Positions 7,496 through 16,392 of a stretch of 64,000 nt of DNA are shown piece by piece. Within the stretch, counting starts at the first letter, position 1, and every line of letters starts with the position of its first letter. The stretch is from Amycolatopsis regifaucium (GTDB taxonomy: Bacteria > Actinomycetota > Actinomycetes > Mycobacteriales > Pseudonocardiaceae), in the NCBI RefSeq assembly GCF_001613935.1, contig NZ_LQCI01000006.1, positions 1-64,000 of the forward strand, given 5' to 3'. Under the pieces are notes generated by a model. That model saw only the letters and a program-made list of their open reading frames with translations, did no database searches and was not told where the DNA came from. A program made the translations under genes and the position numbers.

Positions 7496-8659
7496 TCAGC
7501 CGTTGAGCTTGGCTTCGGTCGAGACGCCGAGGTTCTTCAGGACACCACCGGTGACCTGGTAGATGTTGATCGCGTCCGTCGACGGTTCGCCGTTCTCCTT
7601 GAACTTGATCTGCTTGGAGGCACCCTTGAAGTCGACCGTCTTGAGGGCCTCGTTGATCTTCTCCGAGGTGTTGGCGCCCGCCTTGACCGCGTTGATGATG
7701 GCGGTCGCGGCGTCGTAGCCCTCGCTCGAGTAGATCGCCGGGTCGACGTTGAACGCGGCCTTGTACTTGGTGCTGAACTCGTCGGTGGAGCCGGCGTCCG
7801 GGATGTTGCACGGGCAGCCGACGACGGCCTTCTCGGCGGCCGCGGCACCCGCACCGCTGATCAGCTGGGCGTCGAGCGAACCGTCACCGGTCGCGAAGGT
7901 GGCGGTCACGCCGCCGTCACGCAGCTGCTTGAGCAGACGGCCACCCTGGGCGTAGTAGCCACCGAAGAGGATGATGTCCGGGTTCGCGGCCTTGACCTTC
8001 TGCACGGTCGAGGAGTAGTCGGACGCGTCCTTGGCGAACTTGTCGCGCTCGCTCGGGACGTTCTTCTCCTTCAAGGTCTTCTCGAAGTTGTCGGCCAGGC
8101 CGACGCTGTATTCCTGGTCGTCCGAGATGACGTAGGCCTTCTTGGGCGACTTCGCCGTGACGAGGAAGTTGGCGATCGCCGGTCCCTGGCTGGCGTCGCT
8201 CGCGACGACGCGGTGCCAGTACTTCCATCCGTTCGAGGCGAGGCCCGCGTTGGTGGCCGAGGGCGAGACGCTCGGGATCTTGTTCTGCTCCAGCTGACCG
8301 CCGATGGCCTTCGACTCACCGGAGAAGGCCGGGCCGATCAGCGCGGTGATCTTGTCCTGGCCGACGGCGGTCGCGATCAGCGACGTCGCCTGCTCTGGCT
8401 TGCCCTGGCTGTCGTACTCCTTCAGTTCCAGCTTCGTCGCCGGGTTCGTCTTGTTGTACTCGTCGATAGCGAGCTTCGCGCCGTTGCGGGGCGGGATCAC
8501 GATCCCGGAGTTCTCACCGGTGAGGTCACCCATGAACCCGATCTTCAGCGTGCTGCTGTCACCGCTGCCGGACGAGCTGCTGCCGCCAGCGCAGCCTGCC
8601 AGCGCAAGCGATGCAGCCGCCGCGACGGCGAATACCCGTCCAAAACGCACTCCTGACAC
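7496..8659 (-). CDS. livJ: Branched-chain amino-acid substrate-binding lipoprotein LivJ/LivK
   Basis: A 387-residue type-I periplasmic-binding-fold lipoprotein that captures branched-chain amino acids outside the membrane and delivers them to LivH/LivM. The signal peptide ends in LALAGC (Cys23), followed by a low-complexity Gly/Ser linker. The first lobe begins LKIGFMGDLTGENSGI, and LIGPAFSGESKA and VSPSATNAGLA correspond to the ligand-contact loops of LivJ-type proteins. The GTG at 8659 is preceded by GGGAGG (8666-8671) at six bases, which supports this start over an internal GTG. It is the first gene of the liv operon. Confidence 0.92.
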   Translation of the reverse strand: MSGVRFGRVFAVAAAASLALAGCAGGSSSSGSGDSSTLKIGFMGDLTGENSGIVIPPRNGAKLAIDEYNKTNPATKLELKEYDSQGKPEQATSLIATAVGQDKITALIGPAFSGESKAIGGQLEQNKIPSVSPSATNAGLASNGWKYWHRVVASDASQGPAIANFLVTAKSPKKAYVISDDQEYSVGLADNFEKTLKEKNVPSERDKFAKDASDYSSTVQKVKAANPDIILFGGYYAQGGRLLKQLRDGGVTATFATGDGSLDAQLISGAGAAAAEKAVVGCPCNIPDAGSTDEFSTKYKAAFNVDPAIYSSEGYDAATAIINAVKAGANTSEKINEALKTVDFKGASKQIKFKENGEPSTDAINIYQVTGGVLKNLGVSTEAKLNG

Positions 8660-9120
8660 CGACTACCTCCCATGACCAACCAGCCGCCGGTAGGCGTTGC
8701 CCCCGACACAGGGGCTAGGTTAGGGCAGGAAGATATCCCCCTACGCCATGATCTGCACAGGCGCCCATCACTCTGTGTCCACATCGTGACGGTCGAAACC
8801 AGAACGAATTGCACGAAAAGGCGAATGTTGCCGGTTGGCGAGTCTCCGCTGGTCACGCTGGGGATTCACCGTTACCACGTCGATCATGCTCGTGGGTAAT
8901 GATCATGTTTCAGGCGCGTATCTTGGGCTTTTTCCCCACCTTCGTGGGCGTCCGTTCGCCGTAGCAATGCTGCCCCAAAGGGCGTCAATGGTGCCCTCCT
9001 TCTCCTTCGGGGTTGACAACCGACGGTTGTCACCGAAGTCCCAACGGCTGTTGGATTCCGGCCCTGGCCTCGGGATTTGCTGTATCCAGAGCCGAAACCG
9101 AGGACTGGGAGAGCAGGAAG
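8660..9120. other. 461-bp non-coding gap (livJ upstream region)
   Basis: I see no convincing gene here. The left part must hold the minus-strand livJ promoter. The right part holds two dyads upstream of the decayed hydrolase gene: TGACAACCG/CGGTTGTCA at 9014-9032 and CCAAC/GTTGG at 9041-9054. Confidence 0.5.
9014..9032. promoter_or_regulatory. 19-bp palindrome, probable repressor operator
   Basis: TGACAACCG and CGGTTGTCA form perfect 9-bp arms around one base. The left arm overlaps a TTGACA hexamer at 9013-9018. The shape suits a TetR- or LysR-type dimer. It lies about 90 bp before the decayed hydrolase, and no intact regulator is adjacent. Confidence 0.5.
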
Positions 9121-9847
9121 ATGAGCGTCGAAACGATCGAAGGCATGGCCGCGGGAGTCCCGTTCGTGGCGGTGCCGCCGTCGGAGGAGAAGCGCCCCGC
9201 GCCGGTGGTGCTCACCTGGCATCTGCTGGGCGCGCCGTTCAGCGACGCGGCGATGGCGGGTGCACCTCGGGTTGCCGCTGACCGGCAGACGCTTCCCGGA
9301 AGGCGGTTTCGAAAGCTTCTTCCGCCTGGCGAGCGAGGACAACGTGCTCAACGTCGTCGAACCACTCACCAGACAGGTCGAGGCGGAGTTCCCGGCGGCG
9401 CTGGCGGAGCTGCGCTTTCGTTTGTCCATTGAGGACGGCCCCATCGGGCTGGTCGGTGGTTCACCAGGTGGTGCGGTCGCGCTGCAGCTGCTGACGCACC
9501 CCGAGCTCGCGGTGGCCGCGTCGGCGCTGGTGAACCCGGTGACCCAGCTGGCTCCGGTGATCGCCGCGAACGAGCGCGTCTACGAGTACGACTACGTGCG
9601 GCGGGCGGAAGAACTGAGCGCGCCGGTCCTGCTCGTCATCGGCGAGGAGGACGACGTCTCGATCATCGAACCGGCCGAAGCGCTGCACAAGGCGCTGGGG
9701 GAGCGGCGATCCGAACTCGTCACCATCCCCGGGATGGCGCACGGGTTCGCCGAGGCACCGGGCTTCGAACCGGCGCCGCAGACCGCGCACGCCCGGCTCG
9801 TCGACGCCGGACTCACCCGCTGGTTCGCCCGGCACTTAGCTGTCTGA
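9121..9847 (+). pseudogene. Frameshifted alpha/beta hydrolase (dienelactone-hydrolase-like)
   Basis: Two overlapping frames together give one alpha/beta hydrolase. The first (from ATG 9121) encodes the N-terminal strand PAPVVLTWHLLGAPFSDAAMA. The second, entered near 9258, continues VHLGLPLTGRRFPEGG, then GLVGGSPGGAVALQLLTHPE with a nucleophile elbow G-G-S-P-G, VLLVIGEEDDVSI with the acid, and PGMAHGFAE with the catalytic His. The frame changes at the GGG run 9258-9260. A one-base insertion explains it; a slightly larger deletion is also possible because the joint looks short. It is either a true pseudogene or an assembly error. The decayed LysR gene next door favours real decay. Confidence 0.7.
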
Positions 9848-10470
9848 GGTCGTCGTCCGGCAGCCAGGACCGCTCGGGATCGTAGGCGCACCAACCCTCT
9901 TCGTGACTGGTCCGGCCCGCGAGCGCCAGCAGGCGCCGCAGGGCCAGGCCTTCGCCGCGCCGCCACACCACCGACCACGGGAACAACGGCGACGGTTCGA
10001 AAGGCAGAACCCGCAGATCGAGGTCGGAGGCGAGGTCCATGTCGGCGTCGGCGAGGGTCACCCGTCGCTTCCCGTAACGGGTTTGTTCCAGTGTGTGCCT
10101 GAGGTCGTAGCTGACGCCTGAATCGTCGATCGGGACGCCGAATTCTTTGCATAGGCGTTGCAAATAAGAAAGCCATTCGACCGGGCCGCCAATTGCGGGA
10201 TCCAGATGCCTTCTTTCGCGAGGTCGGACAGTTCGAGTACGTCGTTTTCCGCCAGGGGATGCTCCGCCAGCGGCGGTTCGAGGTGGACGAGCCGGTGCTC
10301 GAGTTCGGCGGGTACTTCGCGACCGAGGTCGGCGACACGGCCGAAGGCGAGGTCGATCTCCTCGCGCACCAGCTCGCCGCGACGACGGCGTCCGAGGCGC
10401 GCAGCAGCTCACGCGCGTGCGGCAGGAAGCGGTCACCGTCGGGAGTCAGTTCGACGGACCGGGTCGTGCG
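9813..10470 (-). pseudogene. Truncated and frameshifted LysR-family regulator
   Basis: Three minus-strand frames in succession carry parts of a LysR effector domain. RSVELTPDGDRFLPHAREL (about 10460-10375) is the linker after the DNA-binding domain. REEIDLAFGRVADL to IWIPQL (about 10369-10190) is the first lobe. PVEWLSYLQRLCKEFGVPI to the stop at 9813 is the second lobe. The frame changes at about 10372 and 10180. The N-terminal helix-turn-helix is missing altogether; the coding similarity ends at a family-A palindrome that begins at 10471. The 3' end overlaps the hydrolase remnant by about 35 bp. This cannot make a functional regulator. Confidence 0.72.
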
Positions 10471-10517
10471 ATGAAGGACGCTTTCATTGCGAAATTTGCT
10501 ATGAAAGCGTCCTTCAT
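10471..10517. repeat. Intergenic palindrome, family A (ATGAAGG..CTTTCAT type)
   Basis: Perfect 17-bp arms ATGAAGGACGCTTTCAT (10471-10487) and ATGAAAGCGTCCTTCAT (10501-10517) flank an AT-rich 13-nt centre. It lies downstream of the thioesterase stop on the minus strand, at the truncated edge of the LysR remnant. It shares design with the element at 52541-52599. Confidence 0.85.
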
Positions 10518-10537
10518 CTCACGCCAGGACCCCGCGC

Positions 10538-10966
10538 TCAGGTACCCGGCGGCCGCTCCCGCACGATGCAGGTCAGCCGCGCGGTGCACGAACGACGCCC
10601 CTGGTCGTCGGTCAGCACGATCTCCGCGGTGATGGTCCCTCGGCCGACGTGCACCGGCGTCGCGACCCCGGTCACCCGGCCGGAGCGGACCGCCCGGTGG
10701 TGGGTGCACGAGAGTTCGAGGCCGAGCGCCGCCTTGTCGGTGCCCGCGTTGAGCGCGGCGACCAGCGATCCGAGCGCCTCGGCGACGACGGCGTTCGCGC
10801 CGCCGTGGAGGAGGCCGTACGGCTGGAGATTGCCCTCTACCGGGATACTGCCCACGACCCGTTCGGGACCGAGTTCGCTGATCTCGAGGCCGAGCTTGTC
10901 GTTGAGCTGTTGGCCGGCGAAGGCCGGGTCGATCCCGGCGAAGGATTCGAGGGCTTGTTCGGTCAC
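10538..10966 (-). CDS. PaaI-type hotdog-fold thioesterase
   Basis: A 142-residue protein of the PaaI/YbgC-like acyl-CoA thioesterase superfamily, expected to hydrolyse aromatic or other acyl-CoA thioesters in the cytoplasm. The hotdog signature GNLQPYGLLHGGANAVVAEA (about 45-64) contains the family HGG. The C-terminal strand region GRGTITAEIVLTDDQGRRSC follows. The start at 10966 leaves about 15 residues before the first helix. It stands alone, divergent from polA. The substrate cannot be deduced. Confidence 0.85.
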   Translation of the reverse strand: MTEQALESFAGIDPAFAGQQLNDKLGLEISELGPERVVGSIPVEGNLQPYGLLHGGANAVVAEALGSLVAALNAGTDKAALGLELSCTHHRAVRSGRVTGVATPVHVGRGTITAEIVLTDDQGRRSCTARLTCIVRERPPGT

Positions 10967-11189
10967 GCAGAGCTCCTTAACGTTCGTGCACCCGCGACCA
11001 CGATCGCGTCGCCAGGGCGCACGTTACCGAGTTTTTCTCACGTCCTGCCCAGACGGCGCCCTGCCGTCCTCATCGCGGGGCCTCCGGCCTGGCGGGTTCC
11101 TGTGTCGAGAGAGGCGGAGCGGCTCCGCCGACAGCCCGCAACAGGCACGACAGGCAGGACTGTCAGACCCTCACCCTAGACTCGCTCTC

Positions 11190-13931
11190 GTGAGCCCGAG
11201 TGAGAACACGACCGTTGCCAACGCCACACCCGCCACCGCACAGGCCGAGCGGCCCAAACTGCTGCTGATCGACGGCCATTCGATGGCGTATCGCGCCTTC
11301 TTCGCCCTGCCCGCGGAGAACTTCAAGACGAAGACCGGGCAGACGACCAACGCGGTGTTCGGGTTCACCTCGATGCTCATCAACCTGCTGCGCGACGAGG
11401 CGCCGACCCACCTCGCGGTGGCGTTCGACCTCTCCCGCAAGACCTTCCGGTCCGAGACGTTCAAGGAGTACAAGGCCAACCGCAGCGCCACGCCGGACGA
11501 GTTCAAGGGCCAGGTCGGGCTGGTCGAGGATGTGTTGAAGGTCCTCGGCATCCCGGCGCTGACCAAGGAGAACTACGAAGCCGACGACATCATCGCCACG
11601 CTCACGACACAGGCGACCGCCGAAGGCTTCGACGTCCTTATCTGTACGGGCGACCGCGACGCGCTCCAGCTGGTGACCGACCAGGTCACCGTGCTGTACC
11701 CGAAGCGCGGCGTGTCGGAGATGACCCGGTTCACCCCGGAGGCGGTCGAGGAGAAGTACGGCCTCACCCCGGCCCAGTACCCGGACTTCGCCGCGCTGCG
11801 TGGCGACCCCTCGGACAACCTGCCCAGCATCCCCGGCGTCGGGGAGAAGACCGCGGCCAAGTGGATCAGGCAGTTCGGCTCCTTCAACGACCTGATCGAC
11901 CGGGTCGACGAGGTCAAGGGCAAGGTCGGTGACGCCCTGCGCGAGCACCTCGGCGCGGTCATGCTGAACCGCCAGCTCACCGAGCTGATCCGCGACGTCG
12001 AGCTGGAGCTCGGCCCGTCCGCGCTCGAACTGCGTCCCTGGGACCGCGAGGCCGTGCACGCGCTCTTCGACGAGCTCGAGTTCCGCGTCCTGCGTGACCG
12101 CCTCTTCGCGACCCTGCAGAGCGCCGAGCCCGAGGCCGAAGAGGGCTTCGAGGTCAGTGGTGCGAAGCTCGCCCCGGGCGCGCTGAGGGACTGGCTCTCC
12201 ACTCACACCGGTCAAGACGAGCCGGTGGGCCTGGCGTTCCGCACCACCGGGGCCTCGGTCCGCTCCGACCTGAAGGCGATCACCTTCGCGGCGCCGGACG
12301 GCGAAGGCGCGTACGTCGACGTCACCGCGATGGACGCCGAGGACGACAAGGCACTCACCGCCTGGCTCGCCGACGAGAAGATCCAGAAGATCGGCCACGA
12401 GCTCAAGATCCCGTTGCACGCCGTCCGCGCACGCGGCTGGGCCTTCGCCGGGCTCGTCATGGACACCGCGCTCGCGGCCTACCTGGTCCGTCCCGGCCAG
12501 CGCACGTTCGAGCTGGACGACCTGGTGCTGCGCTACCTGCACCGCGAGCTGCGTTCCGAAGCCGACAACGGCGACGGGCAGCTGTCGCTGCTCGACGGCG
12601 GTGCGGAGGACATGGAGCAGAAGGAGATCCAGGCCGAGCTGGTCAAGGCCCGCGCGGTCGCCGAACTGGCCGGCGCGCTGACCAAGGAACTCGAAGAACT
12701 GGGTGGCGCGCAGCTGCTCGCCGAACTCGAACTGCCGCTGCTGCAGGTCATCACCGGGCTCGAAGCGGCGGGTATCGCGGTCGACATCGAACACCTGACG
12801 GACCTGGAAGCGCATTACCTCGGCCGGGTCACCCAGGCCGCGGAGGAGGCGTACGCGGTCATCGGCAAGCAGGTCAACCTCGGTTCGCCGAAGCAGCTGC
12901 AGGTGATCCTGTTCGACGAGCTCGGCATGCCGAAGACCAAGCGCACCAAGACCGGCTACACCACCGACGCCGAGGCACTGCAGAGCCTGTTCGAGAAGAC
13001 CGAGCATCCGTTCCTGCAGCATCTGCTGGAGCACCGGGACGCGACCAGGCTGCGCACCACGGTCGAAGGCCTGATCAAGGCGGTCGCCGACGACGGCCGC
13101 ATCCATACCACGCTGCTGCAGACGATCGCCGCCACCGGACGGCTCTCCTCGGTCGACCCGAACCTGCAGAACATCCCGATCCGCACCGAGGAAGGCCGCC
13201 GCATCCGCGACGCGTTCGTCGTCGGCGACGGATACGCCGAGCTGATGACGGCGGACTACAGCCAGATCGAAATGCGGATCATGGCGCACCTCTCGAAGGA
13301 CGAAGGACTGATCCAGGCCTTCAACAGCGGCGAGGATCTGCACACGTTCGTGGCGTCGCGCGCGTTCTCGCTGCCGCCGGAGGAGATCACGCCGGAACTG
13401 CGGTTCCGGGTCAAGGCGATGTCGTACGGCCTGGCGTACGGGCTTTCGGCGTACGGCCTTTCGCAGCAGCTGCGGATCTCGACCGAAGAAGCCAAAGAAC
13501 AGATGGAGGCGTACTTCTCCCGCTTCGGCGGCGTGCGCGATTACCTCCATTCGGTCGTGGGCGACGCGGCGAAGGTCGGTTACACGGAAACGATCTTCGG
13601 CCGCCGCCGCTATTTGCCGGACCTCAACAGCGACAACCGCCAGCGTCGTGAGATGGCCGAGCGCATGGCGCTCAACGCGCCCATCCAGGGCAGCGCGGCC
13701 GACATCATCAAGGTCGCCATGCTCAACGTGCACCGCGCGCTGACCGAGGCGAAGCTGAAGAGCCGCGTGCTGCTGCAGGTCCACGACGAACTCGTCCTCG
13801 AGGTCGCCGACGGCGAGCGCGAGCAGCTGGAAGCCTTGGTGCGCCAGGGAATGGGCTCGGCCTACGAGCTGGCGGTGCCGCTCGAGGTCTCCGTCGGGTA
13901 CGGCCGGTCCTGGAACGACGCCGCGCACTAG
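11190..13931 (+). CDS. polA: DNA polymerase I
   Basis: A 913-residue DNA polymerase I for Okazaki-fragment processing and repair gap filling. The 5'-3' exonuclease domain starts LLLIDGHSMAYRAFF and includes YEADDIIATL and GVGEKTAAKW. The middle exonuclease-like domain lacks the usual D-x-E metal ligands (the strand reads VGLAFRTTGASV), so proofreading is probably absent. The polymerase domain has motif A LMTADYSQIEMRIMAHLS, motif B around K-AMSYGLAYG and motif C QVHDELVLEV. Tyr746 takes the place of the E. coli Phe762, as known for mycobacterial Pol I. I chose the GTG at 11190; the frame is open far upstream, but that part is antisense to other genes. A 28-bp palindrome follows the gene. Confidence 0.96.
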   Translation: MSPSENTTVANATPATAQAERPKLLLIDGHSMAYRAFFALPAENFKTKTGQTTNAVFGFTSMLINLLRDEAPTHLAVAFDLSRKTFRSETFKEYKANRSATPDEFKGQVGLVEDVLKVLGIPALTKENYEADDIIATLTTQATAEGFDVLICTGDRDALQLVTDQVTVLYPKRGVSEMTRFTPEAVEEKYGLTPAQYPDFAALRGDPSDNLPSIPGVGEKTAAKWIRQFGSFNDLIDRVDEVKGKVGDALREHLGAVMLNRQLTELIRDVELELGPSALELRPWDREAVHALFDELEFRVLRDRLFATLQSAEPEAEEGFEVSGAKLAPGALRDWLSTHTGQDEPVGLAFRTTGASVRSDLKAITFAAPDGEGAYVDVTAMDAEDDKALTAWLADEKIQKIGHELKIPLHAVRARGWAFAGLVMDTALAAYLVRPGQRTFELDDLVLRYLHRELRSEADNGDGQLSLLDGGAEDMEQKEIQAELVKARAVAELAGALTKELEELGGAQLLAELELPLLQVITGLEAAGIAVDIEHLTDLEAHYLGRVTQAAEEAYAVIGKQVNLGSPKQLQVILFDELGMPKTKRTKTGYTTDAEALQSLFEKTEHPFLQHLLEHRDATRLRTTVEGLIKAVADDGRIHTTLLQTIAATGRLSSVDPNLQNIPIRTEEGRRIRDAFVVGDGYAELMTADYSQIEMRIMAHLSKDEGLIQAFNSGEDLHTFVASRAFSLPPEEITPELRFRVKAMSYGLAYGLSAYGLSQQLRISTEEAKEQMEAYFSRFGGVRDYLHSVVGDAAKVGYTETIFGRRRYLPDLNSDNRQRREMAERMALNAPIQGSAADIIKVAMLNVHRALTEAKLKSRVLLQVHDELVLEVADGEREQLEALVRQGMGSAYELAVPLEVSVGYGRSWNDAAH

Positions 13932-13945
13932 GCCTCGCTGAGGTG

Positions 13946-14004
13946 AAGTACATGATGGCCCCCTTCCTTGCGCTAGGCGCAAGGAAGGGGGCCATCATGT
14001 ACTT
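13946..14004. repeat. 28-bp perfect palindrome, family A (AAGTACATGATGG type); probable bidirectional terminator
   Basis: Arms at 13946-13973 and 13977-14004 match perfectly over 28 bp around TAG, beginning AAGTACATGATGGCCCCC. It lies between convergent polA and the DinB-like gene. A near copy with the same flank (acttggggaagg) is at 30965-31022. Confidence 0.9.
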
Positions 14005-14053
14005 GGGGAAGGTGTGAAGGTCGAGTTTCCTTGGCCGGAACCGTCATCACCCC

Positions 14054-14551
14054 TCACGAGGTCGGCTGATCGATCTGCTCGCGCAGGATGTCGCCGTGTC
14101 CCGCGTGCCGGGCGAATTCTTCGATCATGGCGAGCAAGGTCCATCGCAGGCTGATGGTGCCTTCACCGGGGATGTCCTTGGTGTCGTCGAGGTCGAAGCG
14201 CGCGGCGATCTCCCGTGAGCGTCGGCTCGCGCGTTCGAATTCGGCGATGACGTCGGCGAGGGACTCGTCGTCCTCGACGGCGAAGGTGCCCTTGTCCCGG
14301 GCCGAGTATCCGTCGCATTCCGCTTCACTGAGACCGGCCCAGAATCGCTGGAACCAGATCCGTTCGGCGGCTGCGGCGTGTTTGAGCAGGGAGATCGGCG
14401 TCGTCAGTGACGCGACGAGCCGTCGGCGAGCGTCCGCTTCGGAGAGGCCGCGTGCGGTCTCGATCAGCGCTTCGCGGTTGCGATCGAGCGTGTTCTCGAG
14501 CAGCGTTCGTTCGGCGCCGTCGGTGATGCTGGTGGTGGGCAAGGGTTTCAC
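14054..14551 (-). CDS. DinB-family protein (DUF664-like)
   Basis: A 165-residue four-helix-bundle protein of the DinB/DUF664 superfamily. The helices carry the typical spaced histidines: LLKHAAAAERIWFQ (His near 58) and EFARHAGHGDILREQID near the C-terminus, where H-x2-H resembles the divalent metal site of the fold. Some DinB members are thiol-dependent S-transferases, for example for mycothiol or bacillithiol; whether this one is cannot be told. It is monocistronic, convergent with polA and divergent from the six-gene signalling operon at 14800. The 248-bp gap upstream must hold both promoters. Confidence 0.82.
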   Translation of the reverse strand: MKPLPTTSITDGAERTLLENTLDRNREALIETARGLSEADARRRLVASLTTPISLLKHAAAAERIWFQRFWAGLSEAECDGYSARDKGTFAVEDDESLADVIAEFERASRRSREIAARFDLDDTKDIPGEGTISLRWTLLAMIEEFARHAGHGDILREQIDQPTS

Positions 14552-14799
14552 TCCGTTTTTTCGCAGGGTCGAAGAAGCTGTGCCGTCTTACGTGAGGCCG
14601 ACGCCCGGAAGTAGGGAGCGCCGGAGCATTCGAGGGAGGCGTGTCGAGGCGGGCAGAAGTGGACACCGCGGCCGAGGTCTGGCACCGGGAAGATCCGGTG
14701 ACTACGCCGTCGTGATCTTATGACCCGGTCAAGCGTGGGTCAATGAAGAAATCGACGATAAAACCCTCATTACCACTTGCGGTCGGTAGGGTCGGCTGA

Positions 14800-16392
14800 G
14801 TGACTTCCGAGCGCAGACGCTGGCGGGTGCGGCTGCGCGATCGTCGTGGGCGGATCCTGGGCGCCGGGACCATGCTCGATGACGAACACCTCCTCACCTG
14901 CGCTCATGTGATCGAAGGCCACGACGAAATAACGGTGGATTTCGTGGCGCTTCCCGGGGTGGAGCCCGGATTCGCCACGATTGTCGCGCATGCGGCGCCC
15001 ATCGGGGACGACGGCGGGGACGTCGCGTTGCTCCGGTTGCGTGACCCGGAGGAACAGGTCGACGGCGCTCCGCTGCACCGGACGGCGCTCGAAGACAACC
15101 AGCGCGTCCGCGCCTACGGCTTCCCGCAGGGTTCGGACGGCATGTGGTCGCTGGCGACCGTCGTCGGCGACGGCGGGCACGGTCTCGAGCGCGTCCAGCT
15201 TCATCGCACTTCCGACGCCGAGCCGATCACGCACGGCTTCAGCGGTGCCGCGGTGGTCGCGGACAAGACCGGGCACGTCGTGGGCATGGTCGCCACCCGG
15301 TACGCGACCGAGGCCGCCCGGGTCTCCTGGATGATCCCGGTCGAGACCATGCTCGGCTACCTGCCGCAACTGCGCCGCTGGGCCCAGGGAAGCCCGGCGA
15401 TCGACCCGAGCTTCGTGTACTGTCCGGAGCCGCCCGCCATCGACGTACCGTTCGCGCGCGAGTTCGCCGGCTGGCTCGGCGGGCACGGCGGGTCGGACGT
15501 CTGGGTGATCATCACCGGCGAGGACGATTCCGCCATCGCCGCCTCGTTGCGCCGCGCCGTCGTGCTCGCCGACCGGGAGCGGGGCGCGGGACGGAGCGCG
15601 TCCGGGCCGACGGTGCCGCCGGTCGGCAGTGTCGTGCTCGCGGTCGACGCGGTCGGCAAGACCGCCGACGAGGTACGCCACCGGATCGCCGAGCGGCTCG
15701 ACGTCGCAGCGGGCCGTCACGGCTCCGGCCGGACCGTGGTCGTCTACGGCATCGACGAATCGGCCGAACCGGAGAAGCTTGTCGGCGAGGTCCTGATCCC
15801 GTTGGCGCACCGCGTGCACGACCTCGGACTGCGGCTCGCCCTCGCCTTCCGCAACGAGAGTTCGCCGATGGTGAGTGAGGTCCGGACGAGCACCGGCGCC
15901 TCGCCGGCCGACGAGGACGACATCGAAGGCCGCCTCACCCTGCTGGAGACCCGATTGGCCGAACTCGCCCGGCTGGAGAAGGAAAACCTGGGTGACGCGC
16001 CCCGTTTCACCGACGCCCCGGACGCACAGGCCAGGGCGCGGCGGCTGCAGGGTGCGGTGACGCAACTGCGGTCAGCGGAGCGGGACGGTGAACCCGACTG
16101 GGTGAAACGGCATCTGCCCGCCTGTGAGCGGACCGTGGCCAGGACCGTGGAACGCGCCCGCGACCTGCGTCGCCTCCTCGACGAGAACCTCTCCCGGCGC
16201 GCGGAACTTCGCGCCCGGCTCGACGCGTACGGCGAGATGGCCCGTAACAGTGGCTTCGTCGAAGACGTCGAACTCGATGCCGCCTACGCTCCCGCCTGGC
16301 GGATGCTCTTCGAAGGACCGTGCGACCTCGGGGCCGCGTCGGCCGCCGTCGAGCAGTACGCGAACACCGTACGGAAACGGATCGACGGATGA
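14800..16392 (+). CDS. Cytoplasmic trypsin-like serine protease, first gene of a PknG/GlnX/Trypco1 operon
   Basis: A 530-residue protein without signal peptide. Residues 1-190 form a trypsin/HtrA-like fold with the full triad: His36 (LLTCAHVIEG), Asp74 (GGDVALLRL) and Ser148 (ITHGFSGAAVV; the usual G-[DN]-S-G reads G-F-S-G). Residues ~210-360 are an alpha/beta region with strands VWVIITGED, SVVLAVDAVG and RTVVVYGIDES; no nucleotide motif is visible. The C-terminal ~370-530 is helical with coiled-coil character. Genes coding trypsin-like proteases together with Trypco1 domains are known from predicted conflict and signalling systems. Its stop overlaps the kinase start as ATGA. The substrate is unknown; the operon partners are the obvious candidates. 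Confidence 0.82.
   Translation: MTSERRRWRVRLRDRRGRILGAGTMLDDEHLLTCAHVIEGHDEITVDFVALPGVEPGFATIVAHAAPIGDDGGDVALLRLRDPEEQVDGAPLHRTALEDNQRVRAYGFPQGSDGMWSLATVVGDGGHGLERVQLHRTSDAEPITHGFSGAAVVADKTGHVVGMVATRYATEAARVSWMIPVETMLGYLPQLRRWAQGSPAIDPSFVYCPEPPAIDVPFAREFAGWLGGHGGSDVWVIITGEDDSAIAASLRRAVVLADRERGAGRSASGPTVPPVGSVVLAVDAVGKTADEVRHRIAERLDVAAGRHGSGRTVVVYGIDESAEPEKLVGEVLIPLAHRVHDLGLRLALAFRNESSPMVSEVRTSTGASPADEDDIEGRLTLLETRLAELARLEKENLGDAPRFTDAPDAQARARRLQGAVTQLRSAERDGEPDWVKRHLPACERTVARTVERARDLRRLLDENLSRRAELRARLDAYGEMARNSGFVEDVELDAAYAPAWRMLFEGPCDLGAASAAVEQYANTVRKRIDG

Noticed and set aside
10446-10709. Short frames that read through family-A palindromes with MKDAFIANFAMKASFIA-like repeats
   Set aside because: The repeated peptide is only the translation of the palindrome; no ribosome binding site and no conservation expected.
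11113-11129. GGCGGAGC/GCTCCGCC palindrome before polA
   Set aside because: A GC-only dyad of this length is common in such sequence and nothing ties it to a function.
11163-13982. 939-codon open frame antisense to polA
   Set aside because: It mirrors polA codon by codon, has no recognisable domain, and long antisense frames are expected at this GC content.
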